A stretch of 64,000 nt of DNA from Pilaira anomala (lineage: Eukaryota; Mucoromycota; Mucoromycetes; Mucorales; Mucoraceae). The stretch lies in assembly GCA_025716855.1 (NCBI GenBank), contig JAIXMQ010000019.1, forward strand, positions 62,001-126,000, given 5' to 3'. Both the position numbers and the translations under genes were made by a program. The notes under the pieces were generated by a model. The model was given only the letters and a program-made list of their open reading frames with translations, ran no database searches and was not told the origin of the DNA. Position 1 is the stretch's first letter, and the number at the start of each line of letters is the position of its first letter. This document shows positions 1-12,122 of the stretch, in pieces.

Positions 1-830
1 AATACTTGATTTAAGATGACTTTAATTTGACAAGAAAGAAAAATTTGTCAATATCTTTACATTTTTAAAGGAAAAAAACAAACGGGGTGTATATAGGGAT
101 TTAAGCAGTGTGAAACGTTACACACCCTATGAAAGTAGACTAGATGCACCACTACCCCCTATGGACACCCCGTTTTTTACCCCTAAAATGAAAAAAAAAA
201 TCGAGATATGGACAAAATTTTCTTTCTTGTCAAATTAAAGTCATCTTAAATCAATTATTCTAATATACAACATGATATACAGTCGATGCAGAATTTAAAG
301 ACGCATTTTTTCATGTATTTGGATTCATAACTTTAGATATGAAAAATATACCTGCCCTAACAAAAACCGTAATTTGACTTTTTCACAATAAACATTAATT
401 TTATAATTACTCTACTTTGATTTTTACACCATTCGAAAGAGCGTCAAATTTTATATTAGAAACCATTCAATATCTTTGCTCTAAATTCTTATAATCCCGA
501 GATATATCCACATTTAAAACACTTGAAAAAATCCAAAGGTCGGGACCTGCTGATTTTTACCTAAAAATTCACTTTTTCCCCTTTTTCCGATGATTTGATT
601 GGCTCATTTTTTTTTTCGCTGTAACAAAGAAAAAAAACTTTTTTTTTTGGGATTGATTGAAAGTTTACAAGGCTTTAGCTCTCATGACATTTGCTCTTCC
701 CTAACAATTGGCTCTGTTAAGTCTATAGCTTTTCAACAGCAATACCAGTAACAATAACAATAAACCTTCCCGAACAGTTATCACTGATTTCTTCCCCCGA
801 CAGGGAGCATTTAGGCTATACAGTAGCTGG
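1..830. repeat. Foldback-type dispersed repeat, copy A with palindromic centre
   Basis: Bases 1-50 are the near-exact reverse complement of about 205-260, so the window opens inside an inverted repeat. The spacer between the arms has nested palindromes: AAACGGGGTGT at 80-90 pairs with ACACCCCGTTT at 165-175. The right arm (205-600) recurs almost unchanged at 13296-13795, and in inverted and diverged form at 9290-9720, 9755-10080 and 10090-10420. A more distal tail (about 680-790) recurs inverted at 9165-9290 and again, more diverged, at 37930-38075. No convincing coding frame is present, so it looks like a non-autonomous foldback/MITE-like family. The class is inference; the repeat relationships are seen directly. 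Confidence 0.8.
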
Positions 831-1109
831 ATAAAGCTAAATACTCCCTGATCTCGCAGTCACATTTGAGGATATTTGAATTCCGTAAGTTTTTTCTCAA
901 GGTTGGTCTTTTCGTACTTATTATTTTTATAAACTACTATATTCAACAACTTCTTGACTATAATAACCCACTTCTTTCTCTTTAGAAACGATTAAAGTTT
1001 TGAAATTAAATAGGGAATAAAAGGTTTGTTTTTATTTAAGTAATATGTTTTTAGGTTTTATAATGGGCCCGGTGTCATTTGATACTGTTCGTTCCATAAA
1101 TAAAGCTAA

Positions 1110-3501
1110 GATCACCTTGAATACTGATTCTTGTCGATCTCATCTACAGAAAAGCACAGAGGAGTCCTACAGTAAATACTCGACGCGGCGACCTCATCAC
1201 AAAGGGTACTTTGTTTATTTTTTCAAGGTTTTTTTTTCGAAGCGTTTTTATTTTTCTTTCGAAGTGTTTTATTTATTTTTTCAATGTACTTTTTTTCGTG
1301 TTTTTTTTTCTTTATACATCTAAATAATTTATTATATTCACCTTTGCTTGGCAGGAAACTGGCTAGGGAACAATATCTTTTCAAGAGATCTTGTGGTCCT
1401 TGCAATTTCCAAATGGAATTCTTCTATTTCTTCCATGTTTTCATAGCAAAGAGTATCCATTTTTCTTTTAATCATGTTCTGTGTTCGGGATTGGAGTAGC
1501 TGGTTGCATGATTAGCGAGCGCTTTTAAAGGCGACTTCCATAACCCTACAAACCAGAAACATGTGTTTGCAAAGTATCATGTTATTGACAGGACATGTAC
1601 ATGATACCACACAATTATCTACAACTTTTACAACATAAATATTACTACCTGTTCATTGGCCTTCGTAATCATAGAGATAGCCACCTGCTTCTCAATTGCA
1701 TCTGCAATATTTCTTTCTTTTTCAAATAATGAAAGCTTTGCTGGTTGAATACCTATACTTATTTGGATATGATCCCTTCTTTAATCAAGTACTAGGTTGT
1801 CACTTAGCATGTAAATAAGCCTATCAATACAATGGTGGTTTATAGAACGGCCTAAATAAAAAGTTTTCAACTTATTATGGTGACATTCTATCAAATTGTT
1901 AGTATGGAATGAAGCATCCTAATGAAAAAAAAAATAGTGTCTGATTAAGTATAGCGAAGTTCACTCTTTACTTCTCTATAAACCTTTGACCATAAATCTT
2001 TCTTAGGCATCCATTGATTCATAAAATATGAATAAAAAATTGTATACTTGATTTCAAACTTATCTTTAAACGCATTAAAGTAACCTACAAAATCCACTTC
2101 GTTTCAGCATATATCATAGCATTTAATAATGACCTTACAAATTCACGTAGCAATTTTGAGCCTTCTACATCATACTTGATCGTGAGCTTTATAAAAAAAT
2201 TAGTAAGTTGCATTATAAAAAATATATCTAACCACTTACTACATCTCTCTTAATATGGGCCTCCCATCCTCTTTTGATGTGCCGATGGCAAAGTAAAACA
2301 TCTACATCAGCGCCAAATGCTTCGCGGATTGCAGCTATCTCGGTAGCACTACAATCGATTATGATGCTCTTTACAGCCAAGTCAGGGATGCAACGTTTAA
2401 CCCATAATAGCCATCGGCAAAGGAATTGTTGATTTTTTAGCATCAGTGATAAAAAAACAAGCGGGTACACCTTTTCTGTTAACAGGGCTAATAACGACAA
2501 TTGTAAAGAGGTAAGCATCGTTTTTACCATCTAAAGATTTACACGTTTTATGTGTATAGTTAATACACCATTCAGTTGCACTAGAGAGAATCTAACCGAG
2601 AAATGTAGTTTTAATATAACGCGTAAAAAAGAGAAAAAAAAAAGATACATAACCTACGTTCATTTTCCAAGAAGACATCCAGTGAATCAAAAATGGAGCA
2701 CCTTCTCCAGGATACTGAATATATTCAGCCATGTATCCTTTTTCCTCAAAAATATTTCATCCAAAGCTCTACGCTTCTGATAACATTTGTATGCTTGCGA
2801 GAAAGTTTGGTACAATGTGCAGCAATTGCATTCTGAACAATTTTATATGTAATTAACATAGAAAACGAAAAACATTCGTAGTTTCAATCTAAAATTACAA
2901 TATAATAGTTAAAACAAGCCATTTAGAGTGAAAACGTACTTACATCATCCAAGTTATCTTCTTTCAAACGAAGTACGTTTTTGATTGATTTCCAATCCAT
3001 GTGATGATCTTCCACTCAATGAATAATCTCAGGATCCATTCTTTCGTTTAAAGCTTCAGAGATTTTGCTAGGTCGTGATTAATATGCTTCCAGGTATAAA
3101 TCACTTCAACCATTTTATTGACAAGCATCTTTTTAACAATACGAGCCGTACAACCACACTTGATAGAAGCTTTATTGACGCGTCTTTTTTTGGTCAAAGC
3201 GGCTTCAGATCGAACTACAACGGCTATAGTATCTTGAGTATTGACATTCTTAGGCTTACCGCTGTGTGTACAAATATGTAAACGCAATATTAGTTACAAC
3301 GTTTAATCCAAAAAGAGGTTCACTTGTCATCTTGATGGTGTCCTTTTTCAACCAGTTACAATGGGTCTTAGGGTTTTCGTTGAGCCGTAGTTCGTACTGT
3401 TCCTCGCTTTCAAAAGAAAGAAAAATCATAGAGGCATCCCGGTCAGTGTAAGGAGGAACAATGAAGCCTTCGAAGTTGCTATTAATATCAAACGTATTCA
3501 T
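1110..3501 (-). pseudogene. Mutator-like element (MULE) transposase, degenerate
   Basis: Minus-strand protein fragments appear in the order expected for a FAR1/MULE transposase. An N-terminal frame starts at 3501. A FAR1-type zinc-binding segment lies at 3287-3048 (C-T-H-S-G, KCGCTARI, then HINHD). The MULE catalytic core lies at about 2470-2228 (IIDCSATEIAAIREAFGAD followed by LLCHRHIKRGWEAH). A segment HTNNLIECHHNKLKTFYLGR lies near 1880-1920, and a SWIM finger CTCP-x6-CKH near 1560-1610. Further coding-like sequence runs to about 1350 and perhaps 1110. At least two frameshifts (near 3290 and 1640) and an in-frame TGA near 3010 break it, although some gaps could be introns. Terminal inverted repeats and target duplications were not identified, so element ends are approximate. 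Confidence 0.8.
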
Positions 3502-3538
3502 TTTTTATTCCAATAATTTTGATAAGGGCAAGGTAGCT

Positions 3539-3771
3539 AAAAAAAAAAAAAAAAAAAAAAAATCACTTTCTTTCCTTATCTTTTTCTTTTCAAACTTTTT
3601 TTTATACACACACGCTTTCTTTCCTTTATCTTTTTCTTTTAAAACCTTCTTCCCCACACCCTTTTTTATATACACACACTCTCCTTCCCTTTTTTTTCTC
3701 TTAAAACCTTCTCCTCCCCCCCTTTTTTTAATACATATACACACACACTTTCTCTTCCTCTTTGTCATTTG
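3539..3771. repeat. Poly-A run and pyrimidine-rich tandem repeat
   Basis: An A run of about 24 bases is followed by three imperfect tandem units of about 60-70 bases. Each unit contains a CACACAC core, a CTTTCCTT-type pyrimidine stretch and AAAACCTTCT. The long open frames across this stretch are low-complexity and not credible genes. Confidence 0.7.
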
Positions 3772-4340
3772 CGCGTACGCTGAACATGCCCATTCTGGTG
3801 ATTCAGGGTGCCGCGATGCTGAAGGTGCGTGCCCCAAAACTTGGGCCTTAGCTTTAATTGCTCGTGAGGTTTAGATCCGACTCAACTTTGTTTGAGTCCC
3901 CTAGGGTGATCCCTGGGGAGAGGAACTTAGCGAATACGGTTTTAGCGGGTAACGCCACTCCCATCAGTTACGTTGATAAGGTTAAACTAATCGCGGTGTG
4001 GATTAGTTTGGCTTTTACGTCTGTACATCCTACAAAGTAGGATGGTCTTGGCCAAGTAATCGGTCGTCCCTCTTTTCGTTGGTGGTTATGTTCTGAAGTG
4101 ATTTTCAGACTGTATTAGCCGAATTAACCAAGTACTGGAGATCAGGTCACTCGTATTCTTGATGTTGACAATAGAGGATAACACTTTGCCCATCCTAGTA
4201 AGTATGTGGGTAGGTTAGGTTTATGGCCACGTACGACCCTAGACGATGGTCTCTTTCTCAAAAAGATTGGAGCTGTATTGAGATGGACCTCCCCGTTGGT
4301 CAGCTCTGGAAACTCTTCCTTCATTGGAAACAAGCTAACG
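3772..4340. other. GC-richer, hairpin-rich island without a gene
   Basis: Base composition shifts sharply to GC-richer here and back to AT-rich after 4340. It contains a series of short perfect hairpins: GACTCAA/TTGAGTC (3879-3885 with 3892-3898), CCCCTAGGG/CCCTGGGG (3898-3918), AAACTAATC/GATTAGTTT (3984-3992 with 4001-4009), CATCCTAC/GTAGGATG with a three-base loop (4026-4044), palindrome CTTGGCCAAG (4047-4056) and TCTGAA/TTCAGA (4092-4109). Open frames on both strands are short and match no family I recognise. It could be a structured non-coding RNA, or the terminal region of a retroelement; neither is proved. Confidence 0.5.
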
Positions 4341-4581
4341 CATCTCTCTTTCTTTATGTTTATTTTTTGTAAATTAAATAAAAATCATTTATTAAAATAT
4401 ATAAAAAGTGTTTTTTTCTTTTTTACACTGTTGTCTTCTAATAATGTTTTGATAACTTTTAGTTGTTTTTAACTTTAAATAAACTGTATTGATAAATGTG
4501 TACATAAAATGACAACGGGTACAAATTTAATTTTGAAATAGTAATGAAATAAAAGTTTTATTAAATATAAAAAAAGGCAAT

Positions 4582-4885
4582 TTATTTATACAGGCTTCTT
4601 TGCCATAAAGTAATTCTTAACATAACTACAGTCTTTGAGTTATCGAACCAAGAATTGGAAACAGCAGAAATACAGATGTAATGATCTCCTGATTCACTAG
4701 ATGTAAAAGAGAAGCGACCAGAGGAATCACCCTTATTATCTACAATACGATATCTTTGAGGAAGATCCTAAATCATATTTGCTCATTTAAAAACATGAAA
4801 AAAAAAGTAATATAATATATTTATTACCTCAACAGTAATTTCAATCTTCAAGTCCTTGTTTTCAACCCAAACGTTTGAGCAGCAA
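4582..4885 (-). pseudogene. p24/EMP24 (GOLD domain) gene fragment
   Basis: Minus-strand exon 4767-4582 encodes a C-terminal GOLD-domain half. It includes the motif FSFTSSESGDHYICISA, then SNSWFDNSKTVVMLRI, before a stop, as in p24 cargo receptors of the COPII/COPI cycle. A preceding piece (about 4885-4828, NVWVENKDLKIEITVE) joins it in phase through a GT-AG intron (4827-4768). The transmembrane segment and cytosolic KKxx tail that should follow the GOLD domain are missing, and the upstream signal-peptide half is not readable in one frame. It is therefore called a broken copy. It sits beside the MULE and may have been captured or transposed, which is inference. Confidence 0.6.
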
Positions 4886-7869
4886 AAATTGTTTAAAAGA
4901 ATAAACAACTGTTTATAATATGAATTTTAAAAGAAAAAATCAATTTATTTTTATTTTTTATGAGTTAGATTAAAGAGTAGGCATCACACAATATACAAGC
5001 ATGAAATAAATATCTGACTTTTTTCTTTAGTAATACGTTTTATCTTTTTTTGAACCAAATGCCCCCCCAAAAAAAAGCAAAGAATAGCTGATGGAGAAAT
5101 AGTTCTCAGAAACAAAGATACTCCTTTCATGCTAATAGAAGCCAAAAAGACAAGGTGAATTGATAAAACTTGCATTATCACTGTCACAAGCCATGACTTG
5201 TTGTCCGAAATATCAGCTTACGTAGGTACATTATGGCCCAGCTTAACTAAATATCAAGTGTACGTACACTATCATATAATAAATATTGTACAATACTATA
5301 TAATAAATATCGCACATCATTTTGCTTCAGTCATTATTTTGTTGTTGTCATGAGGCTACCCGGCTCGTTATTTCCAGTATAATCAACGGTGTACGGTGTT
5401 GGTTATCACGATCTCCATATTACACTACTTTACCCCTCTATTTTCTTCTTCTCAGTAGACTGGAGCACTGTAGAAACAGAATTTATTATTATTTTACCTT
5501 AACATAAACATAAAGGTTGTATTATTTTCAAACTAATGCTGCGATTACAGTCTTTGGTTACATTGAAAGTTTAATTGAGATCCATGGGTGAATTTAAAAG
5601 TAGGTAAAGAGCAACAGTGGAAATATTATTACTCTATATTATGTATACAAAGATGATATCTTTCAATTAACGAGTGTGTAGACACAGCTACAACATTACT
5701 TTTGATTTGTGGTCTTATGTAAGCGTATTATCAACAAGGTATCTTTGTAGGATTAGCCCTCTTTTTTTCTATATATACATATAGACAAAGATAAAAAAAT
5801 AAAGAACATCATGTACATACATATTATTTGCCACCTTTTCTTTTTCATATATCTTATGTAGTATAAAGTGAAATGAGTTGAATGTGCTTCTACAGTTAGT
5901 TTTAGTTATTGTTTCATAAATATATGGTTTTTGTTTATCTAGTTGGGCCCGTTTGTTGACTGAATGTTTGATGATTGGTTCAGTCAAATAAGTAACTACC
6001 ATTAAAACTTTTATTATCCTGTGTTCTAAAGGAAACTCTTTTCGTATTATCATTCTTTCTTTATTAGTTTAAATATTCAGAGAAAGAAAAAGTATGATAA
6101 CTAATAAAATAATATCTTTAATAATTATAAAACCTGATCATCTTTCTTTTGCTTTTGGTACTTCACTTTTGATCTTTATTAGATTTCTTTAGCAACTTTA
6201 GGTTGATTAATGCGACCTCCAATCTACTGCTTTCCAAATCCAAGCTTTGACTAAATATCTGGAAGAGCTACGTTAAAGGTTACAAGTACAATAGCAATTC
6301 ACTTCCTCACACAATTTAACCGGTACAGACATAGATTTGGATTATGACCCCAAGATCAATTGCTTCTGATATCATCTCTGCTGAGCAACTGCAACAAGCT
6401 CTATCTGGTAAAAGCAAGAACTTTTTCGATCATTATTTGACGAACTTGATCTGCACAAACGTACACCTTCACCTCGACTTTTGCCGCAATTCACAAAAGT
6501 GAACCAAATAAAGTTATTCTAGCAGCTTGTTGTAGATCACACCTCCAACAAAACAATCGTTTTCTTAATAATAATTAGCAACTAAGCCAAAAGGTTAAAA
6601 GACTTGATTCTCCTAATATTGAGCAAACTTCATAAAATGTTTTAGAGTCGAATAATCATCAAAATTTTGAAACAATTTATGTCCAACTTCTAATAGTTAT
6701 TCGCACTAACTTCACATCATCATTCTCTAACTTCACAATTAATATTCAAGACCACTTTTTACCATTTTATTCCTGAATTTTTTTCGAAATTACTTACAAA
6801 TACAGTATGTTAATTTAGTAAACGTAGAGTTTTTTGAAAGTCTTAAAAAGATAAAGATTATGTACTTATACTGAAATTAAAGAGGAAAAAAGAGTCTGGG
6901 TCTTTGACAGTCTTTGGATCTGAAGTGATACACATGTAAACTAATGAGTCAATAAGTTATACTTTCGTGGAAAGGCAAGGTAGTTATGGCTTTCCATATT
7001 AATCCCTTTTTTTAAAAATTTATCTCAATACTTTTATAAATAAAGTCGTCCTGCATAGACAGTTTTGTTTTCGTATTTATAGATTATGTATTTCTGATGT
7101 TGTAATTATTCCGTTGGTGTCTTTTTAAGGATTTTAGGTCTACCCATTTGGGCAGAGTCTTTGAAAATAATTTAATATTCATAATAATAAAACTTTAGGT
7201 GCCGGTAATAAACTATGAAACAGAATATTTTCTTCTTTTCCAAAGTCAATGAGATTTAAGTAATAGCAGTTTGGACACAATGATATGTAGGGATTACAAG
7301 AGCAAGATATCTCTATGTATTATGAAGATATGACAAGTTTTTATTATAATATTTAGTTATAACCCTGTGATTTACCTATATTATATAACTAGAGATTACA
7401 AAATGTGGCTCGTCGTATATACCAATAAAATTGATAAAATGTGGTTTGTCGTATTTATAAATAAATTTGAGAAAAGTTCATTCAGGAATAAAATCGGTAA
7501 ATACAAATCTATATGATAACGAAAAACAAATATCTTTGAGGAATATAATAAAGTTCACGAAGAAGTATAAAAGAAATAAAAAGTATGACTTTTGGTAGTC
7601 AGTATCGTCAATGAACACTTAGGGAGATAATTTTTAGTGTTTTAATGAAATAGAAAGAAAAATTTCATAATGGAGGTATTAGAAAGAGATAACAATAAAA
7701 CCAAAGATTGAATATTAGTAGGAAGTTTATTAAAGTAGAAGGCTGATTGAAAAAGATATTGATTAATATTTTTTGGGATAGTAATTATAGGGAAAAAAGT
7801 CTGGTTTATCCATCTTATCTTATTTTAAGAGTTTTTTATTTTTATTTTTTATTATTTCTTGCAACAAAA
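4886..7869. other. AT-rich spacer, only weak coding traces
   Basis: No supported gene was found. Around 6180-6560 (+) there is higher complexity and broken coding-like sequence, for example DIISAEQLQQALSGKSKN followed in another frame by SLFDELDLHKRTPSPRLLPQ. This suggests an old, frameshifted coding remnant of unknown identity. The rest is A/T-rich with no RNA gene recognised. Confidence 0.4.
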
Positions 7870-8630
7870 TGGTCAGAACATGTTTTAGAATACGAATGTC
7901 ATTTCTGTAGGCGAGTATTCGCACGAGCCTATTCATTAAGAAGACACTACAAAAATTGGGAAGGTATTGTTACTTCATTCATTTTTATTTCCCTCTTTAT
8001 TTTAATTGCTTGCCGTTTATCTTAGGCTATTTATTTCCTCCTAAATAGCTAGAAATCGTGGTTCTAGATGGTGAGTAATAAATAGCATACATCATTCACT
8101 GCTTTTATTTTTAAGTAATAACTTTGTTTTGTATTATTCCTTTATTAGATTAAGGTTTATCGCAAGTGACTCAGCCTTAATAGCAAGAGTAAGCATAACG
8201 CATATTTAGCATGTTTAAACTGTAAACCCAGTCTATTATTTTACATTTAGCACGACACTGTCGTAAAACCCTGCGTCGGTTGCGCATAATTCTACCCCGC
8301 ACCATAAAAGCACTCATACGACATCTTCCAAGCCATCTTAGCTTTAATACAGGTATGTGTACATATAAGATTGCTTGACCTGTTATTGAAACAATTTTCC
8401 GGTATTTGTTGTAGGAAGAGGCCATAATATGGATGATATGTTCTAAAGAAGAAAAAGCTACTAGTAATAATGGTGAAGGAGGAAATGATAATAATGATGG
8501 TGAAGACCCAATAATTATTTCAGATGATAATGGTGAAAACCCAATAGTTATTTTGGATGATGATTATGAAGATAATAATCGTCATCATACAACATATAAT
8601 ATTTATGGAAATATCTATAACTATTTTTTT
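7870..8630 (+). pseudogene. Possible C2H2 zinc-finger/acidic coding remnant
   Basis: The plus strand carries a zinc-finger-like segment, YECHFCRRVFARAYSLRRHY, at about 7890-7955. It has the two cysteines and one histidine of a C2H2 finger but no clear second histidine before the frame runs into a likely donor (GGTATTG, 7961). A separate open frame (8433-8630) encodes a very acidic segment with the repeated phrase DNGEDPIIISDDNGENPIVI-like. The pieces lack a continuous frame, a convincing start or an obvious joining scheme. The family and function are unknown; it could be the N-terminal part of a dead transposon. Confidence 0.3.
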
Positions 8631-9164
8631 ATTTTTTTTTCTAACTGGTAGAGAGCTTATCCGTAATGCTGCTACACCTCTTAAACCAATTTTTTTTTCT
8701 TATATATACTGCCACCAAAAAAATATAATAAACTTTCTTAAAGATAAGTCGCAAAATACCATCTTTTTCATAAATAAAACATACCTAATAAGTCTTTATA
8801 AGTTGAGAACTACATAGTCTCGTGCTTACATTTTTCAGAACTTCTTTATTATTTTTTTCTATATCTTACACTTGATAACTATCCCCCAAACTTTACACTA
8901 AGTTTATACTAGATGTATCAATGTATACACTTAATTTACGTTTTAAATAGTAATTGATATGTAAACTATTGGTAAAAAAATTCGTTCAAATTAAAAAAAT
9001 AGAACACAGAATAAAAAGAAGGGAAATTAGTAACAAAAATAGTTTTAATAAAAGAACCAACTTGCGTTTAATTGAAAATACAAGAAAAGAAAAAGGATGA
9101 TATTAATACACAAAGGATTAGATTATAAATAAACAAGTTATACTTATAGCCTAAATGAATCTCG
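8631..9164. other. AT-rich spacer, nothing recognised
   Basis: Low-complexity A/T sequence with no supported gene, RNA or repeat boundary before the foldback cluster starts at about 9165. Confidence 0.6.
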
Positions 9165-10780
9165 TTGGGGAGATCAGCGATAACTATTCGGGAAGGTTTA
9201 TTGTTACTTTTACTGTTATTGCTGTTGAACAGCGATAGACTTAATAGAGCCAATTGCTAGGGAAAAGCAAATGTCATGAGAGCTAAAGTCAATCCCCCCC
9301 CCAAAAAAGGTTTTTTTCTTTGCTACAATGAAATTTTTTTTGAGCGAATCAATCATCGGAAAAGGGGGAGGAAATGTATTTTTAGGCAAAAATAAGCCAG
9401 TCCCCCCCTATGGATTTTTTCAAGATTCAGAAATGTTGATATATCTTGGTGTCGAAAATGTTTTAAAGCTTAGCTTTTTAACAATGTACGTAGAATTTTA
9501 CGCTCTTTTCAATGATGTAAAAATCAGAGTAAACTAGTAATAAATATTAATAGGTATTATGAAAAAACGATATACAGTTTTTATTAGGGCAAGTATATTT
9601 TCTACATAAAAAATAATAATTCTAAATCAATAGAAAGATGCGCCTTCAAATTCTGCATCGATTGTATATTATCTTGTATAATAGAATAGGTAAAATAAAA
9701 GACTTTAATTTGAAAAGAAAGAAATTTGGACCTAAATCTCAATTTTTAGGTCCAAAAACAGGAAAAAAACCAAATCAGGATACAGACATATTTTGTTAGA
9801 CAATGTTATATTCCAAAGATGTAAAATTTAAAAACTAAGATTTCTATGCATTTAGATTTATTATCTTGTATATAGAAAATATACATGCCCTAATAAAATC
9901 TGTGCTTTCTCGCAATGACTATTAAACTTTCTAATTATGTTACTTTTATTCTTACATCATTCGAAAGAGCGTCAAATTCTACCTTAGACATCAATAAAAA
10001 GCTAAACTTTAAAACCATTTAAATACAAAGATATATCTGCATTTCTAATTTTTATTTTTTTTTAAGCTGTGAAAAAAATTCCATTTTTTAGAAAAATTTG
10101 CTAGTCCCCCCCTATGGATTTTTTCAAAAATCAGAAAGATAGATATATCTTTACATTAAAATGAGTTTAACACTTGTTCTTTTAACGGTAAATACAGAAT
10201 TTTGCACTCTTTCGAATGATGTAAAAATCAAAATAAAATAATTACAAATATTAATGGTTATTGTGATAAAACGGTTTACAGTTTTTGTTAGGGCAAGTAT
10301 ATTTTCTGTTTCCAATGATATAAATCAAATCATATAGAAAGATGCGCCTTCAAATTCTGCACTTTCTGTATATCATATTGTTTATTGAAATAGCTGATTT
10401 AGAGGGACGTTACTTTGACAAGAAGGTATTTTTTGTCAAAATTTTGATTTCTGGGACCGAAAAACGAGGTGTATGTAGACCATGCTACATGCACTCTCCA
10501 TTTGTAGTGCATGTAAGGAAAACAGTTTTTGTTAGAAAAAGTATATTTTTTACATATGAAAAGATACATCTTTATATACAATCATCTGCCCATAAAAATT
10601 TAAAATTTTTTGGATATAGTATTGTATAATGAAATAGTTAATATTGAAGGACTTTACTTTGACATGAAAGGTTTCCAGGGCTTAATTTTGGAGTGTGTGT
10701 AGTCTATTACTGGGGTGTTTATAGGGCATGAAGTTTTACCATTCTTTTTTTTTTTTTTGTGAAAATGACCATATTTGAGA
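9165..10780. repeat. Cluster of inverted foldback repeat units (copies B-E)
   Basis: Bases 9165-9290 are the reverse complement of the 680-790 tail of copy A. Unit B (9290-9720) is inverted relative to copy A. It meets unit C (9755-10080, same orientation as copy A) at a perfect 9-bp hairpin, GGACCTAAA/TTTAGGTCC, near 9728-9754. Unit D (10090-10420) is inverted again, followed by a palindromic centre with a perfect 10-bp stem TACATGCACT/AGTGCATGTA (10486-10515) and a decayed unit E. A shared marker is the phrase CATTCGAAAGAGCGTCAAAT or its complement. Alternating orientation around palindromic centres is directly visible. The short open frames inside are shadows of the repeat. Confidence 0.75.
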
Positions 10781-12122
10781 TCTTAATACATACTTTTCGA
10801 TTAAATTAGTTCTCTTAAAATAAAAAGAAAGAAGCTATTGATAGAATATAGCTCAAAGAAAAAAAGTCTTCGTCTATTATAATCTTATTTATCTTAGTTC
10901 TGCTTGATTGAATTGATTGTATAAGAAATGGTTACACACAAATATGTATTTCTTCTAAAGTCTCAAAGCATCTTGTTTAATTGCGCAATTAATTATAATT
11001 TGGGAAACATAAGAAACAATACAAACCTAAATTAAATAAATAATGTATTACATGTATCTTATTTTATAAACATACACAAAAAAAAAAGATCTTTCAAAGT
11101 ATCATTGTCCTTTGACTTTACAGCAATGTGTATATGTATATACAATTTTAAAAAATAAATCCATACTATGTTTAACATAGAAAAAAAAAAACTTCCTTTA
11201 TCAACAAGAAGCCTTTTGTTTTTTAGTTACACAATATGTACTTCGCAAATTCAGCAAGTTTTTTTTTTATATATAAACACTCGGAACACAATCCCGTTGC
11301 TAAAGTAAGAATTAATGTCAAGTTTCTATTTTATCAAAATAAATATATAGATACATGCGCCACAATTTATTACAACACTTGAAATCAGACAAATGCTTTC
11401 ACAGTATTATACGTCAAATATGTATGCACGTCAAATTTAAAGTGGTACGTACAAAAAAAAAAAAAAAAAAAAAGTACGTGTTCTTGAATGAACCAACTCA
11501 AATTTTACTTATATTCTAACAACTTTAAAACAGTCTATTTTAGATGAATTCGTTTTTTGTTGATGCAACATAATCTGATTAATAAGAAAAACTGCATGAT
11601 TATTCTTTTTGATTGGTGGTTTACGAAATCATAATTGCCTTTTTTCCAGTTAAAAAAAAACGATGATGTCGTTTTTAGGTAACTAGACAGTAAATAAAAA
11701 CCAGAAAAAAAAAAAAGAAAAGAGTCAAGTAAAGCTGTAAACATCTAAAGAATATAAATCCAAAACGCATTCATGTGTGTATGTATCTTTTTCATATTGA
11801 TACGCATTAATGCATATGGTTGTGAGGAAAAAAAAATGATATAGTATTTTTTTTTTCACATCTTGCTTATGTCATTTTTGCAGAGATTACTTGTGGCTTT
11901 TTGTTTATATTAGTCAAATTGCTTTAGAGAAAAAAAAATTCATGAGAATCGTATATTTAAAGCGAAAAAAAAACAAAGCCCTTTTTCTCTTTTCTTTCAG
12001 TTTTTTTTTCTAAAGCTCTCGCTTCAATAACAAAGGCAAGTAATCACTATTCTTATATTGAAAAAAAAAATAGTAGCATTTTACTCACTAAAAAAAGCTT
12101 CATAGAACGGTGTATTTTGATT
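10781..12122. other. AT-rich spacer with homopolymers
   Basis: Long A/T runs (for example A22 near 11452-11473) and no credible ORF. No tRNA or other RNA was recognised. Confidence 0.55.

Noticed and set aside
1045..1323. 92-codon frame on the plus strand
   Set aside because: Lies opposite MULE-related sequence and is Phe/Tyr-rich from T runs.
3461..3874. 137-codon open frame
   Set aside because: It runs through an A tract and pyrimidine repeats; low complexity, overlaps the MULE start on the other strand.
3855..3910. tRNA-like B box (GGTTTAGATCC)
   Set aside because: Two mismatches to the B box, no A box at the right distance and no cloverleaf.
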